Assembly: GCA_021785115.1 (NCBI GenBank) | Contig: JAJYGO010000204.1 | Location: forward strand, 1 to 9,731 | From: Chloroflexota bacterium | GTDB lineage: Bacteria; Chloroflexota; Limnocylindria; Limnocylindrales; CSP1-4 | DNA: 9,731 nucleotides | Direction: 5' to 3' | Part shown: positions 6,174 to 9,731 of the stretch, piece after piece | How the letters are laid out: each line of letters opens with the position of its first letter | How positions within the stretch are numbered: the first letter of the stretch is position 1 | Position numbers and translations under genes: made by a program | Notes under the pieces: generated by a model | Seen by the model: only the letters and a program-made list of their open reading frames with translations | The model's database searches: none | Told to the model about the DNA's origin: nothing

Positions 6174-6174
6174 C

Positions 6175-7398
6175 TTATTCACGCGTCATGATGCGGAATA
6201 GCAGAAAGATCACGAGCGCAGTCGAGAGCGTACCGCCGGCCGCCCACGCGATAACGCTGCCCAGAGCGCTCGCGTCATGGTAGTACCAGGTCGCGATCGC
6301 CTCGGCCAAGAAGCCGGTGCCGATCGCGCCAAACAGGATCGCCAGCCACAGGCTGACCCGGTTCGTCCTCTGCTCGAGCCTCGTCGTGATGCCGAAGGTT
6401 ACCGTGTCAAGCCGGCCGAGGACCGATCGATGCAGGTCGTCGATCCCCAGCAGCGACTGGCCGAGCGCGGTCGCCTGGGCGCTGAAGACATTACCGACTG
6501 CCAGCGCCCCGTAGTACTCCTCCAGCCCGTCCGCGACATCGCGCTTGAGCTGCAGGAGCTCGTCGAGACGTTTGGTGCGTTCGCCCACCAGTCGCTCGTG
6601 GAACCCCCGCAGCGCCGCACGCTCGAGGGCCAGGAGTTCCAGCGTGATCAGAAGCGGCAGTGCCGCTTGCTCCAGGGCTGTGGGCCCACAATGCAGGTCG
6701 AGGGCACTGCGCGGCGAAAGCAGCGACAGGCCGCCCTCCCGGAGACAGAAGTCCTGAGCCAGCTCGTGCGCGACGAAGCTCCGCTTGAAGGGCTCCCGCG
6801 AGCCGTCGAGGTGCACCAGCCGCACCAGGTCGGTGCCCAACTGGGCGAGGATCGTGGCGAGATCATGGTCCGGGACACGCAGGATGCTGAAGGGCAGGTA
6901 GAGTTCCGGCGCTTCGGACTGGCCGCCCTCTGGACCGCCCGGCGCAGCCACGAGGGCAAGCCAGATCCGGGCGGCGAGGCTCCCTTCGGTGGTGAAACTC
7001 AGCAGGGCGATCCAGTCCGATACGCTCAACGGCTGCGTCGGCGCGGTGAGCCACACCTCCCATGCTGACGCCCCGGAGATGTGGGTCACGCGATACACGT
7101 CGGCGACGAGTTCGCCCTTGATCACGTTGCCAAGCGGCAGGCGGCCAACCACGCGACGGCTGACGCGCTGCGCCCGCCGGTAGCGATCCCCCAGCATGCG
7201 CCGTTCGGTCTCCTGGATCCGGGCGATCCGTTCAACCGCCAGATCCGATTCGCTCGTTTCGAGCCCCGGCGGGACCAGGGTCTCCGCGATCAACCCTCCG
7301 GGATCCGCGGCGGCGTAGAGCAACACGAACGTGGCCTGGACCGAGAACTGCTCGGTCGAGGTGGTCCGCGCCACGGTTGTCTTCCCGAGCCCGGTCAA
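6175..7398 (-). CDS. Unrecognised protein with long helical stalk and two C-terminal membrane helices
   Basis: I do not recognise this 407-residue protein. The first 250 residues look like a soluble mixed alpha/beta region. Residues about 253-347 are strongly helical, rich in Leu, Glu, Arg and Ala, and could form coiled coils. Two hydrophobic helices follow at about 349-370 and 380-403, joined by a short polar loop (WYYHDASALG) and ending RIMTRE. This soluble domain, long stalk, two-helix plan recalls CorA-type channels, but the GMN signature is absent, so no transport role is claimed. The start is TTG, preceded at five bases by GGAGG; no ATG near the 5' end has such a site. The frame lies 62 bases downstream of the molybdenum hydroxylase gene on the same strand and may be co-transcribed with it. 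That it is a real gene is well supported; its function is open. Confidence 0.72.
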   Translation of the reverse strand: MTGLGKTTVARTTSTEQFSVQATFVLLYAAADPGGLIAETLVPPGLETSESDLAVERIARIQETERRMLGDRYRRAQRVSRRVVGRLPLGNVIKGELVADVYRVTHISGASAWEVWLTAPTQPLSVSDWIALLSFTTEGSLAARIWLALVAAPGGPEGGQSEAPELYLPFSILRVPDHDLATILAQLGTDLVRLVHLDGSREPFKRSFVAHELAQDFCLREGGLSLLSPRSALDLHCGPTALEQAALPLLITLELLALERAALRGFHERLVGERTKRLDELLQLKRDVADGLEEYYGALAVGNVFSAQATALGQSLLGIDDLHRSVLGRLDTVTFGITTRLEQRTNRVSLWLAILFGAIGTGFLAEAIATWYYHDASALGSVIAWAAGGTLSTALVIFLLFRIMTRE

Positions 7399-7403
7399 GT
7401 CAA

Positions 7404-7408
7404 CCTCC
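7404..7408 (-). promoter_or_regulatory. Ribosome binding site supporting a TTG start
   Basis: On the minus strand GGAGG is followed by five bases (TTGAC) and then TTG at 7398-7396. The strength and spacing of this site are the reason for accepting the rare start codon. Confidence 0.65.
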
Positions 7409-7412
7409 GCCC

Positions 7413-7426
7413 TGCGAGGTCTCGCA
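7413..7426. repeat. Small inverted repeat upstream of the TTG-start gene
   Basis: TGCGA-GGTC-TCGCA forms a perfect 5-bp stem in the 62-base gap between the two minus-strand genes, starting four bases beyond the GGAGG site. It may be a weak intergenic RNA hairpin; no terminator-like T-run accompanies it. Confidence 0.3.
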
Positions 7427-7460
7427 CCACGCTGTCGTGTCCGGCCGTCAGCTCCGCAGC

Positions 7461-9731
7461 TCAGGCTCGCGCCGACACCACCTGAGACATCAGGTCGCCC
7501 TGGCCGCCTCCGCGGCCGTGGTACTCCAGCACGGGCCGCGGACCGGGGACCGATGGCGAGGGCGGCGGCTCGGCGCTGGTGACGGGCGGGGCGATGCCGG
7601 CAAGGTCGTCCGGTCGGACGGGGACGCGGTTGAGCTCCCTCCCGGTGGCAGCCCGCAGTGCGTTGACCACCGCGACCGTGGCCGCGATGGTGGGCACCTC
7701 GCCGACCCCCTTGGCGCCGTAGGGCACCCCCGGCTCCGCGTGCTCCACCAGTTCGGAGAGGATCGGCGGCACGTCGAGGAACGGGGGGGTGAGGTAGTCG
7801 GTGAAGGAGGCGTTGCGCATGAGTCCCTCCTTCAGCTGGACCTCTTCCATCAGCGCGTGGCCCATGCCGATGGCGAGACCCCCCTCGACCTGGCCTTCCA
7901 GGCCCTGCGGGTTGATCGCTCGTCCCACGTCCTCGACGGCCGCCAGCTGGACCACGCGGGCCAGGCCGAGCTGCACATCCACGTCGACCACGGCCCGCTC
8001 GGCGACGAAGGCGAAGAACGGATGAGCGTCGCCCTGGCCGTGCTCGTCGAGCGGCTGCGTGGGACGGTGGTGGAAGACCCGTGTCGCGACGACCGGTGCC
8101 TCGAGGAAGTCCTCCAGGCGAGCCACGGGCACGCCGTCGGCCAGAATCCGGCCCTCCCGCAGTGAGAGGGGCGCGTCCCGCAGGCCAGGCACGGCCCGCA
8201 CCCGGCCGAACAGCTCCTCGCGGACGGCCTCGCAGGCCAGCTGGACGGCGCCGCTCGACATGACCGTCTGCCGTGACGCCGAACTCGAGCCGGCGGAACC
8301 CACGGTCGTATCGGCCTCGTGGAGTGTCACCGCGCGCACCCCGAGCTCGGTGCGTGCGACCTGCACCAGCACCGTGGCCAGCCCCTGGCCCGAGTCGACC
8401 GCGGCGCTGTGCATTTCGACGAGCGGTCCCTCGGCTCCGGTTGACAACGTCACTCTCGCCTCGCAGGAGTCGTCGAACCCTTCGCTGTAGCCGATGTTCT
8501 TGAACCCCAGCGCGTATCCGACACCTCTCCGGATCCCCTCACCATGGGTGACGTTGCCCAGGCCCCCCGGCAGAGAGCTCGTGGTCCGCACGACCGGCTC
8601 CTCCGGCAGCGGGAGCGCTCGGCAGCGTTCGAGGAGCTCCGCCACCGGGGCTTCACCGGTGATGACCTGCCCGGTCGGGAACACCGATCCGGGATGGACG
8701 GCGTTCTTCAGACGGAGCTCCACCGGATCCATCTGGAGCGCGCGTGCCAGCTTGTCCATCTGGGACTCGTAGGCAAAGCAGGGCTGGGGCGAGCCGAACC
8801 CGCGCATGGCGCCGCAGGGAGGGTTGTTCGTGTAGACGGCGGTCGCCTCGATCAGGGCGTTGGGCACCTCGTACGGGCCGGTGGCAAAGGCGGCCGCATT
8901 GGAGAGGACGGCCGGCGTGGACGAGGTGTATGCGCCGCCATCCAGGAGCGCTCGCACCCGGACGGCCACGAGCCGACCGTCACGCGCGGCGCCGTGCCGT
9001 ACCCAGTACCGGGAGGGGTGACGATGGACATGGCCCCGGAATGACTCGGCCCGGGTGTTGACCAGCTTGACGGGGCGTCCCGTCCGTTGGGCGAGCACCC
9101 CGGCCAGGATCTCCAGGTTGACATCTTCCCGCGAGCCGAAGGCGCCGCCCACGCCGGTGAGGTGCAGGTGGACCCGCTCTTCGGGCAGACCCAGGCACGG
9201 GGCGACCTGGTGGAGGTCGACGTGCAGCCACTGCGTCATGACGTACAGGTCCATCGAGCCGTCTGGAGCGGGGACGGCCAACGCGGCCTCCGGCCCGAGC
9301 GCCGCCTGGTCCTGCATGGCGGTCTCGTAAAAGCCCTCCACCCACACCTCGGCTTGCGCCTCGGGGTCGCCGTGCTCGATCCGCAGATGGCGGATCACGT
9401 TGCCCCATGCGTGGAGCGCCGGGGCCCCCGGATCGAGCGCGGTTTCCATGTCGGTGACCGCCGGCAGAGCTTCATATTCGATCCTGACGGCCGACGCGGC
9501 GGCGCGTGCCTGGGCGTGGGTGTCGGCCGCGATTGCGACCACCGGCTCACCCTCGTAACGGACGCGGTCGGCGGCGAGCACCGGCTGGTCGTCGAACTCG
9601 AGGCCGTACGTGCGCTTCGCAGGAAGCTGGTCCGCCGTGAGCACGGCGCGCACCCCGGGCATCCGCCGGGCGCGCGTGGCGTCGATCGCGACGATCCGCG
9701 CATGCGCGTGCGGGCTCCGCACGACCGCGCC
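7461..9731 (-). CDS. Xanthine dehydrogenase-family molybdopterin-binding subunit (5'-partial)
   Basis: The frame is open to the right edge, where it reads GAVVRSPHAHARIVAID, a sequence that in this family lies about 40 residues inside the protein, so the true start is outside. The visible 756 residues cover most of the large catalytic subunit of a molybdenum hydroxylase, which binds molybdopterin and hydroxylates N-heterocycles or aldehydes using water. Numbering from the GTG at 9722, the signatures are GGAFGSRED (192-200, Glu199 matching an active-site Glu of xanthine oxidases), MRGFGSPQ (306-313, xanthine-dehydrogenase-like rather than the CO-dehydrogenase AYRCSFR), SSSASRQT (479-486) and GVGE (672-675), whose Glu675 is the expected catalytic base. 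The last 40 or so residues form a Pro/Gly-rich tail beyond the usual end. Iron-sulfur and FAD subunits are not in the window and would be expected upstream (to the right) or elsewhere. The substrate cannot be read from the sequence. Confidence 0.92.
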   Translation of the reverse strand, partial: GAVVRSPHAHARIVAIDATRARRMPGVRAVLTADQLPAKRTYGLEFDDQPVLAADRVRYEGEPVVAIAADTHAQARAAASAVRIEYEALPAVTDMETALDPGAPALHAWGNVIRHLRIEHGDPEAQAEVWVEGFYETAMQDQAALGPEAALAVPAPDGSMDLYVMTQWLHVDLHQVAPCLGLPEERVHLHLTGVGGAFGSREDVNLEILAGVLAQRTGRPVKLVNTRAESFRGHVHRHPSRYWVRHGAARDGRLVAVRVRALLDGGAYTSSTPAVLSNAAAFATGPYEVPNALIEATAVYTNNPPCGAMRGFGSPQPCFAYESQMDKLARALQMDPVELRLKNAVHPGSVFPTGQVITGEAPVAELLERCRALPLPEEPVVRTTSSLPGGLGNVTHGEGIRRGVGYALGFKNIGYSEGFDDSCEARVTLSTGAEGPLVEMHSAAVDSGQGLATVLVQVARTELGVRAVTLHEADTTVGSAGSSSASRQTVMSSGAVQLACEAVREELFGRVRAVPGLRDAPLSLREGRILADGVPVARLEDFLEAPVVATRVFHHRPTQPLDEHGQGDAHPFFAFVAERAVVDVDVQLGLARVVQLAAVEDVGRAINPQGLEGQVEGGLAIGMGHALMEEVQLKEGLMRNASFTDYLTPPFLDVPPILSELVEHAEPGVPYGAKGVGEVPTIAATVAVVNALRAATGRELNRVPVRPDDLAGIAPPVTSAEPPPSPSVPGPRPVLEYHGRGGGQGDLMSQVVSARA

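Larger units (their letters stand above)
5959..6174. other. Hairpin-rich spacer between convergent genes
   Basis: This 216-base stretch separates the plus-strand ATPase gene from the minus-strand gene ending at 6175. No convincing reading frame, RNA gene or promoter was found. It contains at least five short perfect or near-perfect inverted repeats (5959-5972, 5973-5990, 6010-6025, 6053-6071, 6155-6173) and an 8-base palindrome CGTTAACG at 6141-6148. A convergent arrangement fits a transcription-end region for both sides. Confidence 0.55.

Noticed and set aside
6277..7068. Plus-strand frame of 263 codons opposite the unrecognised membrane protein
   Set aside because: Gln/Arg/Pro-rich with no hydrophobic or domain structure and no ribosome binding site, while the minus frame has a strong site, a helical stalk and two membrane helices.
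7369..7398. GLGKTT near the N-terminus of the unrecognised protein as a Walker A ATP-binding loop
   Set aside because: The pattern needs a Gly four residues before Gly-Lys-Thr; here there is only Met-Thr-Gly-Leu before it, and no Walker B partner is evident.
7377..8165. Plus-strand frame of 262 codons opposite the molybdenum hydroxylase
   Set aside because: Shadow of a gene with many conserved active-site motifs on the minus strand.
9720..9722. GTG at 9720-9722 as the true start of the molybdenum hydroxylase
   Set aside because: Upstream codons stay open and read Gly-Ala-Val, continuing a motif that lies well inside this family; the gene is cut by the window edge.

Overview
This window is a piece of a very GC-rich bacterial chromosome: codon third positions are overwhelmingly G or C, and spacers are short. 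The gene content (a cluster of stress, transport and redox genes next to a molybdenum hydroxylase) would fit Chloroflexota or Actinomycetota from soil or sediment. That placement is a guess from composition and gene types; nothing here fixes the taxon. No rRNA, tRNA, CRISPR array, insertion sequence or phage gene was seen.

Layout. Positions 2-115 hold the last 37 codons of a plus-strand gene that looks like a membrane protein. Five closely packed plus-strand genes follow and probably form one transcription unit: an OsmC-like protein (154-606), a universal stress protein (670-1131), a two-domain CHR-family (chromate-type) transporter that overlaps the stress gene by one base (1131-2402), a dicluster ferredoxin fused to an FAD/NAD(P)H reductase (2449-3552), and a plasma-membrane proton-pump-type (P3A) P-type ATPase (3562-5958). 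A 216-base spacer with several GC-rich hairpins (5959-6174) separates this unit from two minus-strand genes. These are a 407-residue protein of unknown function with two C-terminal membrane helices (6175-7398, TTG start with a strong ribosome binding site) and, upstream of it, the large molybdopterin-binding subunit of a xanthine-dehydrogenase-family hydroxylase (7461-9731), whose N-terminus lies beyond the right edge.

How the genes may work together (inference). In characterised bacteria ChrA-type efflux draws on the membrane potential, so a P3A proton ATPase could energise the CHR transporter, while the iron-sulfur flavoprotein, OsmC-like and Usp proteins would handle redox or stress needs. 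Several members carry non-standard key residues: the OsmC-like protein lacks the second cysteine, the first CHR domain has altered signature motifs, and the ATPase has Asn where plant proton pumps have their proton-binding Asp in M6. The cluster may therefore be a specialised variant rather than a textbook set. The most interesting items are this five-gene association, the ATPase Asp-to-Asn change, the 2[4Fe-4S]-reductase fusion and the unrecognised two-helix membrane protein.
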